A stretch of DNA of 64,000 nucleotides from Acidobacteriaceae bacterium (GCA_003132445.1 PKXU01000082.1:66345-130344); one strand, 5' to 3'; shown: positions 9,228 through 19,125, counted from the stretch's first letter. Notes: generated by a model from the sequence alone, not told the origin. Numbers and translations are program-made.

Positions 9228-11090
9228 ATGCGGACATCATTCATACCGGCGGCGCTTTTAGCCCTAGCGGCTCTCCTGCCTGCGTTCGCGGCCGCCGATG
9301 ATTCCTCTTCCCCTCCGGTAATTTCTTGTGGGAACGGAATTCCGGGCGGAATTAGCTGCCTGGTTTCGAAGAAAGAGCTGAAGGAAGCCCGCATCGCCTT
9401 TCGCGATGGCGTAAATCTTCAGCAAGATCGGCGGCTCGTAGAAGCCTTAGCGCAGTTCGACAAAGCCACGCGGCTCGCGCCACAGAATATGCAGTTTCTG
9501 ACGGCTCGTGAAGTGGTGAAGGCGCAACTGGTTTTCGCTCATGTGGAGCGCGGCAACGCGCTGCTGTCGGAAAATGCGCGGGCCCAGGCTGCTGCCGAAT
9601 TTCGCGCCGCGCTCGATCTCGATGACGAAAATCAATACGCGCGCCAGCGATTGGCAGAGGCCACGCGAGAATTAGCTCCGGCATTGCCTGTCTTACCTGT
9701 GCGTCTGATTGATTCCGGCGAAGTCCACATTGCGCCCAGGGATGATCGGGCTACATTTCATTACAGCGGCGACGTTCGCGGCCTGTTCGACGAGCTGTCT
9801 GCCGCCTATGGTGTGACCGCGAAATTCGATGATTCGGTCCCTGCCCGGCAGGTACGGTTCAATGTCGACGATGTGGATTTCTTCACCGCGCTGAGGTTAG
9901 CTTGCGAGGTCAGCAAGACGATGTGGGCGGCACTCGCTGCTCATCAATTGCTGATTGCCGCCAACACTCCCGAGAACCACAAGCAATTCGACCGCATGTC
10001 GCTGCGGACCTTCATCCTGCCACCACATTCCACGCCGCAGGAAGCTACTGACTTAATCAATGCCATGAAGAGCATACTCGACCTGCGCTTGATCAGTTCG
10101 GGGCAAACAGCGGACACAGTAGAAGTACGCGGACCGGCACCGATTCTAGCGGCCTGCTCCAGGTTGCTGGACCAGCTCAGCAACGAGCCGCCCCAGGTCA
10201 TGTTCGATGTTCGCGTGCTGCAAATCGACCACCAACTGGCGCGCAACATCGGCGTGCACATTCCCGACACTTTCAACATGTACAACATTCCAGTAGCGGC
10301 GCTGGCTGGATTGGCCGGGCTGGGAGGCCAGAATATTCAACAGCTCATCAATCAGCTGATCTCGTCGGGAGGAATCAACGCGGCTGGCAGTTCGGCTCTC
10401 TCCGGTCTACTGGCGCAATTGGGCGGACAACAGAATTCCATCTTCAGTCAGCCTCTGGCCACATTCGGAGGCGGACTCACATTCAGCGGAGTGAGTCTCG
10501 ATCAATTTGCTGCCAATCTTTCCGTCAATGAATCCTGGGTGCGTAGCCTGGAAAACCTGACTATGCGCGCCAACCAGGGAAGCGACGCGACTTTCCATAT
10601 TGGAGAGCGTTATCCGATTGAGAACGCCAGCTACGCGCCCATTTATAACTCACCGCAAATCTCGGCAGTGCTGGGCAATCAGTCGTATGTTCCGCCGTTC
10701 CCTTCCATCAGCTATGAAGACTTAGGGTTGAGCGTGAAGGCAAAGCCGGTTATCCACGGCAACGGCACCGTGAGTGTAACCATTGAGTTGCAAGTGCGTG
10801 CGCTTACTGGGCAATCGAACAACGGAATTCCGGTGATCTCGAACAGCGAATATCAGGGCAGCATCAATCTCAAGGATGGTGAGCCGGCCGTAATCGCTGG
10901 TCAAATAACGCAGAGCGACACGATCTCGATGTCTGGAATTCCTGGGCTGGGTTACATTCCAATTCTGAATCAAGCGATGGTCAACAACACAAAGCAATCA
11001 GAACATGACGAACTCATGATTGTCATTACTCCGCACATTGTTGCAAACATCAACCGGACTGCCCCCGAGATTTGGCTGAGCGAGAACTAA
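9228..11090 (+). CDS. Secretin (type II/III secretion or type IV pilus outer-membrane channel) with TPR-like N-terminus
   Basis: A 620-residue exported protein with a clear signal peptide (hydrophobic ALLALAALLPAFAAA, residues about 8-24). Residues about 45-150 are helical and repeat-like, resembling TPRs (FRDGVNLQQDRRLVEALAQF; RGNALLSENARAQAAAEFR). Residues about 165-330 look like secretin N domains, and the C-terminal 250 residues carry the secretin core, including GEPAVIAGQITQSDTISMSG, IPGLGYIPILN and DELMIVITPHIV. Secretins form multimeric outer-membrane pores for pili or type II secretion. No pilot, GspE or PilM-P genes are next to it, so its partner system is elsewhere. A glycine/leucine-rich insertion (residues about 355-420) precedes the core. 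It differs from the pilus secretin at 43208. Confidence 0.9.
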   Translation: MRTSFIPAALLALAALLPAFAAADDSSSPPVISCGNGIPGGISCLVSKKELKEARIAFRDGVNLQQDRRLVEALAQFDKATRLAPQNMQFLTAREVVKAQLVFAHVERGNALLSENARAQAAAEFRAALDLDDENQYARQRLAEATRELAPALPVLPVRLIDSGEVHIAPRDDRATFHYSGDVRGLFDELSAAYGVTAKFDDSVPARQVRFNVDDVDFFTALRLACEVSKTMWAALAAHQLLIAANTPENHKQFDRMSLRTFILPPHSTPQEATDLINAMKSILDLRLISSGQTADTVEVRGPAPILAACSRLLDQLSNEPPQVMFDVRVLQIDHQLARNIGVHIPDTFNMYNIPVAALAGLAGLGGQNIQQLINQLISSGGINAAGSSALSGLLAQLGGQQNSIFSQPLATFGGGLTFSGVSLDQFAANLSVNESWVRSLENLTMRANQGSDATFHIGERYPIENASYAPIYNSPQISAVLGNQSYVPPFPSISYEDLGLSVKAKPVIHGNGTVSVTIELQVRALTGQSNNGIPVISNSEYQGSINLKDGEPAVIAGQITQSDTISMSGIPGLGYIPILNQAMVNNTKQSEHDELMIVITPHIVANINRTAPEIWLSEN

Positions 11091-11092
11091 AG

Positions 11093-11145
11093 CGGCTTCC
11101 GGCTTTCGGCCCGCGGCAGTGGGCAATCATCTTTTCCGGAAGCCG
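11093..11145. repeat. Inverted repeat between convergent genes
   Basis: CGGCTTCCGG (11093-11102) and CCGGAAGCCG (11136-11145) are perfect 10-bp arms separated by 33 nt, placed 2 bp after the secretin stop and 25 bp before the end of the convergent DsbA-like gene. It could serve as a bidirectional terminator, though no T-run follows on either side, or be a REP-like repeat. Confidence 0.45.
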
Positions 11146-11169
11146 AGTACCGGCAGCCGAACGCCATCC

Positions 11170-12081
11170 TCATTTCGCTTCCTTCGCCGCAAACTCGACC
11201 AGGCTCTTGTAAACATCTGACAGCCGCGGATCGAAGCTTCCGACTTTGCGGCCATTGATGAACAAAGTAGGCGTTCCATTCACATCCACGGACTTGCCCA
11301 ACGCAAGGGAAGCGTCCACCCGAGCCTTAGTCTCGGGTTTGGTGGCGCACGCGGCAATTTCGCTTCCCTTTAGGCCCACTCCATCGGCAATGGCGGTAAG
11401 CTTTTCGTCCGCATTCTCGGCGGTAATGTCCGACTGGGTTTCGTAAGTCTTGGAGATAAATTTCCAGAAAGCATCGTTGGAAGCGCGTCCGACGCAATCG
11501 GCATAAGCTGCGCCCTTGGCCGCCCAATTGTGCATCTCCAAAGGAAAATTCTGGAATACGAAGCGCGCGTTCGGCTCCGCGGAGACAAGCGTCTCAATTG
11601 TGGGTTGTGCCGCTTTGCAAGCGGGACATTGCAGGTCGCCGAATTCGACAATCGTAACCGGTGCATTCTTTGGTCCGCGTTCCGGCCCATTGATTCCCTT
11701 GTTCAGCAGTTGCTTCGCCGGATCAAAAGGCCTGGCGCCGAACGGAATAATTTCGCCGACAAGAGCTTGTTTACCGTCGGGAACCACAAAGAAGCGAGAC
11801 ATCTGCTGGCCGTGCGGACTGGCGAGAACCACGGTGACCTCCGCCAGCCCAGCGACGGTGGAAGGCTTGATGCTCGAAATTTTCCAGGTTAAATCCTGTT
11901 CGTAGCCAAACTGCTGGTGCAAGAAAGAATCCACGGTAGATTCTGAGGGAAGATTTGAAGATCCCGAAGCGGCGGGCCTTTCCGAAGACTTAGCCGGAGC
12001 GGACTTCGGCGGCGACGTCTGCCCTGGAGCCAAACCGCAAGCCAGCAGAAAAATAAATGTCGAGTTCAGCAAACGGAGCAT
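11170..12081 (-). CDS. DsbA-like thiol:disulfide oxidoreductase, exported
   Basis: A 303-residue protein with an N-terminal signal (FIFLLACGLAPGQ), a Ser/Pro/Ala-rich linker, then a domain of about 90 residues followed by a thioredoxin-fold DsbA domain. The active site is CPAC in VEFGDLQCPACKAAQPTI, and the cis-proline loop is VNGTPTLFING. FQNFPLEMHNWA matches the DsbA/DsbG-like 'thioredoxin_4' family. Such proteins make or shuffle disulfides in the periplasm. A second pair of cysteines (YADCVG and IAACAT) sits in the helical insert. Gene ends converge with the secretin gene; 73 bp separate its start from the NadE stop, but both are on the same strand, so NadE lies upstream and could be co-transcribed. 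Confidence 0.88.
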   Translation of the reverse strand: MLRLLNSTFIFLLACGLAPGQTSPPKSAPAKSSERPAASGSSNLPSESTVDSFLHQQFGYEQDLTWKISSIKPSTVAGLAEVTVVLASPHGQQMSRFFVVPDGKQALVGEIIPFGARPFDPAKQLLNKGINGPERGPKNAPVTIVEFGDLQCPACKAAQPTIETLVSAEPNARFVFQNFPLEMHNWAAKGAAYADCVGRASNDAFWKFISKTYETQSDITAENADEKLTAIADGVGLKGSEIAACATKPETKARVDASLALGKSVDVNGTPTLFINGRKVGSFDPRLSDVYKSLVEFAAKEAK

Positions 12082-12154
12082 GGGTTCCTTTCGATTTGTG
12101 GCGACTTTAAAAATTCAGGAAAGCGAACTATCAGGATACTTCAAGTTAATGATT

Positions 12155-13795
12155 TCAAGCTTCACACTTGGCGGCGATAGGAAAGCGGCGTCCATAGCCG
12201 AAGGCCTTGGGAGAAATTTTGAGGCCGGGTGCAGCCTGCTGACGCTTGTACTCAGCGCGATCGACCATGCGAATGACTCGCCGCACCACTTCAATATTGA
12301 TTCCTCGAGCGGTCGCGATGCGCTCCGCCGAATGAGAATCCTCCACGTAGTCTTCGAGAACAGCATCCAGAACATCGTAAGGTGGCAGCGAGTCGCTGTC
12401 TTTCTGGTCGGGCCGCAATTCCGCCGACGGCGGCTTCTCCAGCGTGGGTTGCGGAATTACCGGCCGCCGCGAATTCACGTATTCGCTGAGACGATAGACC
12501 AGCGTCTTGGGTACATCAGAAATCACTGCCAAACCGCCGACCATGTCGCCATAGAGAGTGCAGTAACCAACGCCCAGTTCGCTCTTGTTGCCGGTGGAGA
12601 GTACGATCGCTCCGAATTTGTTCGACAATGCCATCAACAACATGCCCCGGGCGCGCGATTGAATGTTCTCCTCGGTCACATCTTCTTTTGTCCCTGCAAA
12701 AACATCTTTCAAAATGCAGCGGTAGGCGTCATACGCAGGATTGATGGAAAGCAGTTCGAAACGAATTCCGAGATTTTTGGCCAGGGAGCGGGCATCATCA
12801 ATCGACCCTTGCGACGAAAACGGCCCCGGCATGCCGACTCCGATCACGTTCTCCGGACCAACCGCATCCGCTGCAATGACGGCCGTGAGCGCCGAATCAA
12901 TGCCGCCACTCAGCCCGATAATCGCTTTTTGAAATCCGCATTTGCGCATGTAGTCGTGTGTGCCCAGCACCAGAGCGGAATAAACGCTTGCTTCGTCGCC
13001 GGGAATTTGTTCGTGCATTTCGCCGGTCAAATCGCTCGAATCGAAATAGATGAGATCTTCTTCAAACGATCGTCCCTGCGCAATGACTTGCCCTTCACGA
13101 TTTAGTACCAGGCTGGAACCGTCGAAAACCAGACTATCGTTGCCGCCGACCTGATTGACCAGAACCACCGGAACGTTGTGCTGGCGTGCGATGCTGGCCA
13201 GCATGTCGCGGCGCATTTCGCGCTTGCCGATCCAAAACGGAGATGCGGAAATGTTCAGCACGAAATTTCCGCCTGCCTGAATCAGCGACTCCACCGGATC
13301 GACAGTATAGAGTCGCTTGTGCCAGAACCGTTTGTCGTTCCACGCGTCTTCGCAGATAGTAAGCGCCATGCGATTGCCACAGAACGGAAACAATTCCTGA
13401 CTCTTGGCGGGAGCGAAGTTGCGCATCTCATCGAACACGTCGTAGGTCGGCAGTAACATCTTCGACTGAATAAAGGCGATCTTGCCGTCCATCAGTAAGG
13501 CGGCGGAATTCATCGCCGCCTTGCCCGCGTCCGAGTGGGCAGCCGTAACCAGTCCGCAGATCACTGCAATCCCGCGGGTTTCTATGGCAATCTTTTCGGC
13601 TGTCTCGCGATTTCGTGCGACGAAAGAAGATCGTTCCACCAAATCGCGCGGAGGGTAGCCGCACACCGACAACTCGGGAAAAAGAATCAGGCCGGCGCCA
13701 GCAGCGAGGGCGCGCCGAGAGTACTCCACAATCTTGGCTGCGTTGCCGGAGAAATCTCCAACCGTAGGATTGATTTGGCCCAGCGCAATCTTCAC
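12155..13795 (-). CDS. nadE: Glutamine-dependent NAD(+) synthetase
   Basis: A 546-residue two-domain enzyme that makes NAD from nicotinic acid adenine dinucleotide using glutamine as nitrogen source. The N-terminal nitrilase-type amidase has the triad Glu41 (FPELSVCGYPP), Lys112 (QSKMLLP) and Cys148 (LTICEDAWND). The C-terminal synthetase has the ATP-pyrophosphatase loop LSGGIDSALT at 295-304. GTG 13795 is taken as the start since it gives the usual VKIALGQINPTVGDF; the frame remains open upstream for 53 more codons, but these are low-complexity and unlike the family. Both active sites are complete, so it should be functional. Confidence 0.95.
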   Translation of the reverse strand: MKIALGQINPTVGDFSGNAAKIVEYSRRALAAGAGLILFPELSVCGYPPRDLVERSSFVARNRETAEKIAIETRGIAVICGLVTAAHSDAGKAAMNSAALLMDGKIAFIQSKMLLPTYDVFDEMRNFAPAKSQELFPFCGNRMALTICEDAWNDKRFWHKRLYTVDPVESLIQAGGNFVLNISASPFWIGKREMRRDMLASIARQHNVPVVLVNQVGGNDSLVFDGSSLVLNREGQVIAQGRSFEEDLIYFDSSDLTGEMHEQIPGDEASVYSALVLGTHDYMRKCGFQKAIIGLSGGIDSALTAVIAADAVGPENVIGVGMPGPFSSQGSIDDARSLAKNLGIRFELLSINPAYDAYRCILKDVFAGTKEDVTEENIQSRARGMLLMALSNKFGAIVLSTGNKSELGVGYCTLYGDMVGGLAVISDVPKTLVYRLSEYVNSRRPVIPQPTLEKPPSAELRPDQKDSDSLPPYDVLDAVLEDYVEDSHSAERIATARGINIEVVRRVIRMVDRAEYKRQQAAPGLKISPKAFGYGRRFPIAAKCEA

Positions 13796-14029
13796 TCTTT
13801 TAGTGTAAAGCCGCGGCTCGCAGGGGCCAAGCCAAGGGTGTGCCGGCGTCGGACTCGGCTGTCGCGCGGTCATCGCCTCCCTCGCATGCGGGCGGGGACG
13901 TCTCCACGTCAGCCGCTGAGACAGCGGCGCTGCCGTTTCGCTGCGACACTCCAAAATTAACCATTTGAACTTTCGCGAAAAGGCGTAACATTAACGATTT
14001 GGCAGTTACACCCATTCGAGGGAAACACG

Positions 14030-16261
14030 ATGCCCGTGCGCGGCCTTTCTCTACTAAATCGATTTTTCACGCTCACAATGTTTTTCAGCATCGCTCTGTG
14101 TCCGTCATCGGCGCAATCAGGTGGCGATGCGCATGCTTGGTCGAACTCCAGCCTCTCGCCCGACGAACGGGCGTCCATGGTGGTGAAAGAAATGACGCTG
14201 GACGAGAAGATTTCGTTGCTGCATGGGACGGGCATGGCTGGCCTCAGTGCGATGAGTCCGCTCGCCATCCATTCCAATGGTGGCGCGGGATTTGTTGTTG
14301 GCGTTCCACGCCTGGGCATTCCTCCGATCCAAATGTCGGACGCCGCTTACGGTGTGCGCGGCAGTGGCGAAAACGGCCGCTACTCCACGGCTCTACCCGC
14401 GGACGTGGCGGCGGCGGCAAGTTGGGATTTGGATGCGGCTCGTGAATACGGTGCATTGATCGGCCGCGAATTGCGCGCTCAGGGCTACAACATGTCGCTC
14501 GGCGGTGGCACGAATCTCACTCGCGAACCGCGCAATGGCCGCACCTTCGAATACTTAGGCGAGGATCCTGTGCTGGCCGGAAAGCTGGTTGCCTCGGTAA
14601 TGAAGGGGCTGCAGGCAGAGCATGTCATCGGCGACATCAAGCACTACGCCCTTAACGATCAGGAGAGTGGCCGCAATGCCGTCAACGTCAACATCGACAA
14701 GCGTGCCGCGCGCGAAAGCGATCTGCTCGCGTTTGAGATTGGTTTGCAGGACTCCGACATCGCTGCCGTCATGTGCTCTTACAATCGCGTGAACGGAGAC
14801 TACGCGTGCGAAAACAAATATCTGCTAACCGATGTTCTGAAAAAAGACTGGAATTTCAAAGGATTTGTACTTTCCGACTGGGGCGGCACGCACAGCGCCG
14901 AGAAAGCATCTGCTGCCGGCCTCGATCATGAAGAGCCGGGATGGATCTTTTTCGGAGACCAATTGAAGAGCGCGGTTGAGTCGGGCAAAGTGCCGATCGC
15001 AGAGGTGGATGATCATGTTCACCGCATCTTGCGATCCATGTTCGCCACCGGAGTCATCGACGATCCCCCCCAAAAAGGCGTGGTCGACGTAGTCGGCGGC
15101 TTTGAGGTCGCGCAGAAAATCGAAGAGCAGAGCGCCGTGCTTCTGAAGAATGATCACGCGCAACTTCCACTCGATGCTTCCGCAATCCACAGTATCGCCG
15201 TGATCGGCCCGCATGCTGACGTGGGAATGATTTCCGGCGGCGGTTCGGCGCAGGTCGATCCTTCAGGAGGAAATGCGATCATGCCTCCGGGCAAGGGTCG
15301 GACTCACTGGCAGGAGAAAATATGGTTTCCTACCTCGCCGTTGAAAGCGATTCGAGCCAAAGCTCCGACCGCGACTGTGAAATTCGACTCAGGCTCAGAC
15401 CCGGCTGCCGCCGCGGCTTTGGCAAAGAGTTCGGACGTGGCGCTCATATTCGCTTATCAGTGGGAGAGCGAAGGGATGGACCTGGACAGCCTGTCTCTGC
15501 CCGAGCATCAGGATGATTTAATCGCGAAGGTCGCAGCGGCCAATCCGCACACAATAGTCGTGATTGAATCAGGCAGTCCCGTAACCATGCCCTGGGTCGA
15601 TCAGGTGAGCGGTATCCTGGAAGCTTGGTATGCGGGCAGCCGCGGGGCTGAAGCGGTGGCGAATATCCTTTTCGGAGATGTGAATCCCAGCGCGAAACTG
15701 CCCAACACCTTCCCCAAGAGCGAAGCCGACTTGCCGCATCCCACCATCGTCAAACCGCCGAAAGCGACTATGGATGCCGACCATCAAGGCTGGAGGAGAA
15801 TTGCCGGCGGTTTGCCCGCGTTTCAAGTCACTTATAACGAGGGCGTCAAGGTCGGTTACAAATGGTACGACGCAGAAAATAAACCCGTGCTCTTTCCCTT
15901 CGGTTACGGCCTTTCCTACACCACTTATTCGTATTCAAGCCTTAAGGTAACGCCGGGGAAGAGTCCCAGCGTCAGTTTCACCGTCACCAATACGGGCAAC
16001 CGCGCTGGCGCGGAAATTGCGGAAGTCTATGCTTCCCTGCCGCCCACGGCATCCGAGCCTCCGAAAAGACTTGTCGGCTGGAGTAAAGTAAAACTCAGCG
16101 CCGGCGAGAGCCAAGAAGTAACGGTCGACGTCGATCCGAAATATCTTTCAATTTTTAACGTCGAGCAGAATGCGTGGCAGCTCATTCCGGGAGATTACGG
16201 CTTCATGGTTGGCGGATCATCTCAGAAGTTGCCCCTGAAAGAAACCGTCAATCTGAAGTAG
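14030..16261 (+). CDS. GH3 beta-glucosidase, exported
   Basis: A 743-residue glycoside hydrolase family 3 enzyme, likely releasing glucose from beta-glucosides or cello/xylo-oligosaccharides in the periplasm. Residues about 10-28 form a signal peptide (FFTLTMFFSIALCPSSAQS). The TIM barrel contains GRTFEYLGEDPVLAG, KHYALNDQE and the nucleophile Asp283 in LSDWGGTHS. Residues about 375-560 form the alpha/beta sandwich domain (AVIGPHAD, LPNTFP) and the C-terminal 80 residues a fibronectin type III-like domain (FPFGYGLSYTTY at its start, LVGWSKVKL). The 234-bp gap before it, shared with the divergent nadE, shows no clear promoter; it contains a small GCCGCTG/CAGCGGC hairpin near 13910-13930 and a G+C-rich segment. 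Confidence 0.93.
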   Translation: MPVRGLSLLNRFFTLTMFFSIALCPSSAQSGGDAHAWSNSSLSPDERASMVVKEMTLDEKISLLHGTGMAGLSAMSPLAIHSNGGAGFVVGVPRLGIPPIQMSDAAYGVRGSGENGRYSTALPADVAAAASWDLDAAREYGALIGRELRAQGYNMSLGGGTNLTREPRNGRTFEYLGEDPVLAGKLVASVMKGLQAEHVIGDIKHYALNDQESGRNAVNVNIDKRAARESDLLAFEIGLQDSDIAAVMCSYNRVNGDYACENKYLLTDVLKKDWNFKGFVLSDWGGTHSAEKASAAGLDHEEPGWIFFGDQLKSAVESGKVPIAEVDDHVHRILRSMFATGVIDDPPQKGVVDVVGGFEVAQKIEEQSAVLLKNDHAQLPLDASAIHSIAVIGPHADVGMISGGGSAQVDPSGGNAIMPPGKGRTHWQEKIWFPTSPLKAIRAKAPTATVKFDSGSDPAAAAALAKSSDVALIFAYQWESEGMDLDSLSLPEHQDDLIAKVAAANPHTIVVIESGSPVTMPWVDQVSGILEAWYAGSRGAEAVANILFGDVNPSAKLPNTFPKSEADLPHPTIVKPPKATMDADHQGWRRIAGGLPAFQVTYNEGVKVGYKWYDAENKPVLFPFGYGLSYTTYSYSSLKVTPGKSPSVSFTVTNTGNRAGAEIAEVYASLPPTASEPPKRLVGWSKVKLSAGESQEVTVDVDPKYLSIFNVEQNAWQLIPGDYGFMVGGSSQKLPLKETVNLK

Positions 16262-16287
16262 AGGACTCGCGCTCTGACATTCCGCGG

Positions 16288-19125
16288 TTAGTCATCGTCG
16301 CCTGAGGCGAGCACTGTGTGCTTGGGTTTAGGCATCGGCACCGACCCCATTTGATCGCGCCATAAGACTTCATTCAGGCGCGCCGCTGGTGTCGCATCGG
16401 GACGCGAGAAATCCATCTTCGACGAGATTTTGGCTCCCGGTGCATTGGGCTTGTTGATTTCGTAAATGAGCCCATTTTTCAGATTGCGATAGTCGGCCTT
16501 ATAGGCCGGCTGATCTCCTGCGCCCGAAAATAGTCGCCCCATCACCGGCGCATAGGCGTCGTTCTGATTCATCGGCGGAAGGCCAAGCAGCATTTCCATG
16601 GTATGGATCAGATTCACGGTCGTGTAGAAGCGATGTTCCACATTCGGCTGCGCTGCCGATCCGGGCGAATATTTGCTGATGACAAGAGCGATCGAGCGAT
16701 GCGCGTCCACGTGATCCGCGCCATTCTGAGCGTCGTCTTCCAAAACGAAGATCGCCGTATCATCCCAGTACGCGCTGTGCGAAACCGCGTCCACCACCCG
16801 GCCCACCGCCAAGTCATTGTCGGCCACCGAGGCCGCAGGTCGCGGAAAATTAGGCCGCGTGCCGCCAGTGTGATCGTCAGGGAGATATAGCAGCACAAAC
16901 GCCGGCAATTCCAACTGCGGACCTTCGTGCGCTTCGCGCGCGCGAACGTATGCGCCAAATTCATTTAGGAATTCGTCCGCTCGCAGTTGGTCGGGATACT
17001 CAGTATTGAAATCCGGATACAAGGGATCGAAGTGGTCGCGCAATACGGCCTTGGTTGGTTTCACTCCGCTAAACAATGGCACCGCCCACGGGAACGGACT
17101 CGGCCCGCCGTGTGGATTGCCGACATTCGACGCCAGAGTTTCTCCTTTCTGCAGCACGGTCTGCGGACAGCGAGCTTCCTGTCCTGACGGTGTTCCCTGC
17201 ATCGAACTAGCCGCCTTGGGCTTCTCATTGCACCACTTCGCATTCACAAATTCGCCATAATCGCGGAAGCTGACGTGGTTGCGCGCGAGATTATCCCAGA
17301 GAAATCCGGTCGAGGGATCGTCAATGTCGGGCTGGTTATTTTCCAGCGGATATTCGTCTCCCACCTGGCCCTGGAAGTCGTAGGTTCGCTCCTTGCCGCG
17401 GTAGGCAATCTGCCAGGTTTTTTCGTTGTAGTCTGACGTAATCGCGGCTGTGGACCAGAGATGTCCGTCGCCTGAGACTTCCCCGCTGTCGTAAAAATTG
17501 TCGAGCACGCCGAATTGCGATGCGAGCTCGTGCTCGTTTGGCGTTATATCCGCACCATACATCGCGAGCGATGGATCGCCGTTCGCAACCTTCAAGTCGC
17601 CGAGAATCTGATCATACGTACGGTTTTCCTTGATGACGTAGATCACATGCTTGATCGGATTCTTTCCCCCAGCGAACACAATCGTCCCTGAGCCGCTGGA
17701 CGATATATCCCTGGAAAATAAATTGTCCTGTTCAACCATTCGCGTGAGCTCCGGCAGGCGATTTATGGCGTCGGAAATCTTCAGGCGTGCGACCGAACCA
17801 TGCAGCAGCGTGGGGATGTAAGGATGACCGTGGCTCTTCACTTCATGCGGCGTCTTCCCCAATCCATTGTTCGGACCAGTTCCAACACCCTTTGCCGTCG
17901 CAATCAGCAAGTCGTCTCCGTGCACTGCGACCGCGCTGGGATACCAGTCGGTGGGAATCAAACCGATATCTCCTTGTCCGTGAAGGCTTTTGTCCGTGGA
18001 AAAACTTGAGACGTCGAATACCGCCGCAGCATTTATGCATGCATAGGCAACAAAAACATTTCTGCCATCTTTCGACTGCGCCAGCGCGGTAGGACAAAGA
18101 CCAGCGGCGGCATCTTTCTCTCTCGGGGTTCTGGTCAAGAGGCCACGAACTGTTCCGTTTTCCGTATCGACCACGGCTACTGTATCGGCGTTTGAAAGAG
18201 CAACATACAAAAGTTTCTCGTCCGCACTCAGCAGCATCGCAGTCGGATGCGAACTCGGAGCCAGCGGATCCTTCGAACCCGGCAGACCGATCGATTTAGC
18301 TATCCTCGCCCCAATCAATTCGATCTGAACAATCTGCGAGGTATTCCACAGGCTGCACCAGGCTCGGATAGCGTGGCGCGTAGCCACGCAAGTATAAGGA
18401 AATGTCGAAGGCACCAAGTCCTTTGTACTCATGTCGAAGGTTTCGACAATTTTTCCTGTACTCGGATCGAGCACGACTACGTTATCGGAAAGATTATTTG
18501 CAACGATGAGCCACTCCGAACCTTTCGGATTGGCTATCACTGCCAAGCCCGCGGGATATGGAACCGCCGTGTTGGCGCTCGTTTGCTGCAAGCCGATCGC
18601 AACTCTTTTTCCCGGTTTAAGTGGCTGCGGCGCAATCGGAATGAAGCCTTGCGGCGTCACCTTCCCCGCGGAGAAACCATAAACGGCAATTCCGTTCCCC
18701 GTATCGCCAAGTCTCGCTCCGGTAGGGTCGGTCAACGAACCCACGGAGGCGTACAGCCGCTTGCCATCAGAACTGAAAGCCAGCCCGAGAAAATAGCTTT
18801 GGTGTGCATCATCGCCCAGCCGCGGGTCAGGATAGTCGGCGATTTGATTGCTCACCAGATCCAGTATCGAAATCGATTGATGTCCTAAAGTCTCCTGTGT
18901 GCCATAGCCATCGTTCAGCAAAGCAACGTATCGTCCGTCGGGACTCACGACCATGGTCGCGGGAAAACTATTAGTGCTGCCAATGCGCCCCGGAGATGGC
19001 GCGCTCAGCATTTTGCTGGTTGGCAACATGATGGGAGGCTGATCGCCGGAAGGTGTCTGCGCGCATGCAACCACGGCCCCAGCCATTACAAAACTGCAGA
19101 AAAAATGAAGCAAAGAACGAATCAC
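16288..19125 (-). CDS. YncE-like beta-propeller fused to alkaline phosphatase-superfamily phosphoesterase
   Basis: A 945-residue exported protein. After a signal peptide (LLHFFCSFVMAGAVVACAQ), residues about 30-470 are beta-propeller repeats of the YncE/YVTN kind (TMVVSPDGRYVALLNDGYG; KLLYVALSNADTVAVVD). The remainder is a phosphoesterase domain starting at KHVIYVIKENRTYDQILGDL, with FYDSGEVSGDGHLWSTAA and FVLEDDAQNGADHVDAHRS, which carry the metal-ligand pattern of the phospholipase C/acid phosphatase family. It may release phosphate from organic esters outside the cell. It lies downstream of phoU on the same strand (139 bp apart), so Pho-regulated read-through is possible. GTG 19125 is chosen because GGAGGT precedes it; the longer frame to 19212 adds 29 His-rich residues before the signal. 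Confidence 0.87.
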   Translation of the reverse strand: MIRSLLHFFCSFVMAGAVVACAQTPSGDQPPIMLPTSKMLSAPSPGRIGSTNSFPATMVVSPDGRYVALLNDGYGTQETLGHQSISILDLVSNQIADYPDPRLGDDAHQSYFLGLAFSSDGKRLYASVGSLTDPTGARLGDTGNGIAVYGFSAGKVTPQGFIPIAPQPLKPGKRVAIGLQQTSANTAVPYPAGLAVIANPKGSEWLIVANNLSDNVVVLDPSTGKIVETFDMSTKDLVPSTFPYTCVATRHAIRAWCSLWNTSQIVQIELIGARIAKSIGLPGSKDPLAPSSHPTAMLLSADEKLLYVALSNADTVAVVDTENGTVRGLLTRTPREKDAAAGLCPTALAQSKDGRNVFVAYACINAAAVFDVSSFSTDKSLHGQGDIGLIPTDWYPSAVAVHGDDLLIATAKGVGTGPNNGLGKTPHEVKSHGHPYIPTLLHGSVARLKISDAINRLPELTRMVEQDNLFSRDISSSGSGTIVFAGGKNPIKHVIYVIKENRTYDQILGDLKVANGDPSLAMYGADITPNEHELASQFGVLDNFYDSGEVSGDGHLWSTAAITSDYNEKTWQIAYRGKERTYDFQGQVGDEYPLENNQPDIDDPSTGFLWDNLARNHVSFRDYGEFVNAKWCNEKPKAASSMQGTPSGQEARCPQTVLQKGETLASNVGNPHGGPSPFPWAVPLFSGVKPTKAVLRDHFDPLYPDFNTEYPDQLRADEFLNEFGAYVRAREAHEGPQLELPAFVLLYLPDDHTGGTRPNFPRPAASVADNDLAVGRVVDAVSHSAYWDDTAIFVLEDDAQNGADHVDAHRSIALVISKYSPGSAAQPNVEHRFYTTVNLIHTMEMLLGLPPMNQNDAYAPVMGRLFSGAGDQPAYKADYRNLKNGLIYEINKPNAPGAKISSKMDFSRPDATPAARLNEVLWRDQMGSVPMPKPKHTVLASGDDD

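Noticed and set aside
12080..13105. Long open frame (341 codons) on the plus strand over nadE
   Set aside because: Antisense shadow of a fully conserved NAD synthetase; composition is Arg/His-rich and there is no family match.
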